Part shown: positions 24,664 through 25,146 of the stretch, piece after piece
Layout of the letters: each line of letters opens with the position of its first letter
Position numbering within the stretch: position 1 is the stretch's first letter
DNA from: CAYXVU01 sp964468725
GTDB lineage: Bacteria; Acidobacteriota; Blastocatellia; UBA7656
Direction: 5' to 3'
DNA: 25,146 nt
NCBI GenBank assembly: GCA_964468725.1
Contig: CAYXVU010000070.1
Location: forward strand, 1-25,146
Made by a program: the position numbers and the translations under genes
The notes under the pieces: model-generated
The model's input: only the letters and a program-made list of their open reading frames with translations
Told to the model about the DNA's origin: nothing
The model's database searches: none

Positions 24664-25043
24664 GGGATATCCTCCTTATGGGTCGGAGGGGTCGTACCTC
24701 CGGGTAAGTGATTATTTTCTCATCCCACCAGCTAGATTAGGCGTGTCGGTCGGTGATCCCGATAGACAGCTACGTGAGGATACGAAGCAAGAGAGAAAAG
24801 GCTATTGAGCCACGATCCGCATCAAAGTCTCTTGTTTTTGGATGGCCGCAATCTATAAGAAGCGTGAAGCAAAGTCAAGATACACTCGGCAGTCGCAATC
24901 ATACAGTGTTACGAAAATAAAAAATGTGGCACTCGATGAATCCGTAAGCTACGCTGCGCCCGTACTGCTCGGCATCATTCGCATTGACTGTCGCGGGCGC
25001 ATCTGCGGCGACGACGACAAGCATAAATGAGAAAGGAATGGAC
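24664..25043. other. Divergent intergenic region
   Basis: 380 bp between the oxidoreductase (minus) and the partial gene at 25044 (plus). A short inverted repeat GGAGG/CCTCC lies near 24686-24703 in the oxidoreductase leader. On the plus strand a candidate promoter sits at 24832-24859. No convincing reading frame was seen; a 62-codon open frame at 24842-25030 has no ribosome site and no recognisable sequence. Confidence 0.5.
24832..24859 (+). promoter_or_regulatory. Candidate promoter for the right-edge gene
   Basis: TTGTTT (24832-24837) and TATAAG (24854-24859) are 16 bp apart on the plus strand. The leader to ATG 25044 would be about 180 nt. Weak match, no other support. Confidence 0.25.
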
Positions 25044-25146
25044 ATGCACTCTGCAAAAAAAATTGAGTCAACCATGTTGCTTCTCTTGCTCTGGTTGCCG
25101 ACTACAGGCGCAAGCGTGCAGGCGCACGCGCTTACCGAGCGCACGC
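25044..25146 (+). CDS. Exported protein, 5' end only (cut by window edge)
   Basis: ATG 25044 has AAAGGA (25032-25037) 6 nt upstream; an ATG at 25038 in the same frame is the alternative but would abut that site. The 34 visible codons read MHSAKKIEST, then the hydrophobic MLLLLLWLPTTGASV and QAHALTERT. That is a classic Sec signal peptide, with cleavage expected near VQA-HA. What follows is too short to identify the family. The frame is open to the end of the window. Confidence 0.65.
   Translation, partial: MHSAKKIESTMLLLLLWLPTTGASVQAHALTERT

Noticed and set aside
24842..25030. Small open frame of 62 codons in the right intergenic region
   Set aside because: No ribosome site and no recognisable sequence; it overlaps a candidate promoter.

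Overview
The window looks like chromosomal DNA of a Gram-negative bacterium of moderately high GC. It is most probably an acidobacterium of the Blastocatellia type. This rests on the gene mix and is inference: an Oar-like TonB-dependent receptor with an N-terminal carboxypeptidase-regulatory-like domain, secreted beta-helix/He_PIG proteins, a tandem universal stress protein, DinB and DUF1990 proteins, and a GH57-DUF3536 enzyme. I saw no rRNA, tRNA, CRISPR array, prophage or insertion sequence.

Positions 1-833 hold a decayed toxin-antitoxin pair. The antitoxin reading frame has an in-frame TGA where a Trp is expected, and the PIN-domain toxin has lost frame near its 5' end. Positions 1-145 show nothing convincing. 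A good sigma70-like promoter and a GGAGG site then lead to a secreted beta-helix protein with two He_PIG domains (1074-3071). A strong 13-bp inverted repeat separates it from the convergent minus-strand cluster.

That minus-strand cluster (8940 down to 3196) reads DUF1990, DinB, EttA, RNase HI, a [2Fe-2S] thioredoxin-like ferredoxin and an ABC exporter. Spacing is tight (5-70 bp), so it is probably one or two transcripts mixing housekeeping and stress functions. A tandem UspA protein (9259-10131, plus strand) ends at a bidirectional terminator shared with the next cluster.

The most coherent unit is the minus-strand block from 15696 down to 10227: an ECF sigma factor, a zinc-binding membrane anti-sigma factor, a membrane-anchored LTxxQ (Spy/CpxP-like) protein, a 976-residue Oar-like outer-membrane receptor with a Gly/Asn-rich insertion, and a six-EF-hand exported protein. 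The first three genes are nearly contiguous. I read it as a self-contained envelope-sensing regulon: regulator, sensor, outer-membrane channel and calcium-binding partner.

On the plus strand, a winged-helix protein with a degenerate PD-(D/E)xK-like C-terminus (16023-16739) precedes a full-length mutS (16820-19399). The right part is again minus strand: a three-helix membrane protein, a GH57-DUF3536 protein, a lipoprotein and a di-haem oxidoreductase (24663 down to 23437). A plus-strand gene for an exported protein starts at 25044 and is cut by the window edge.
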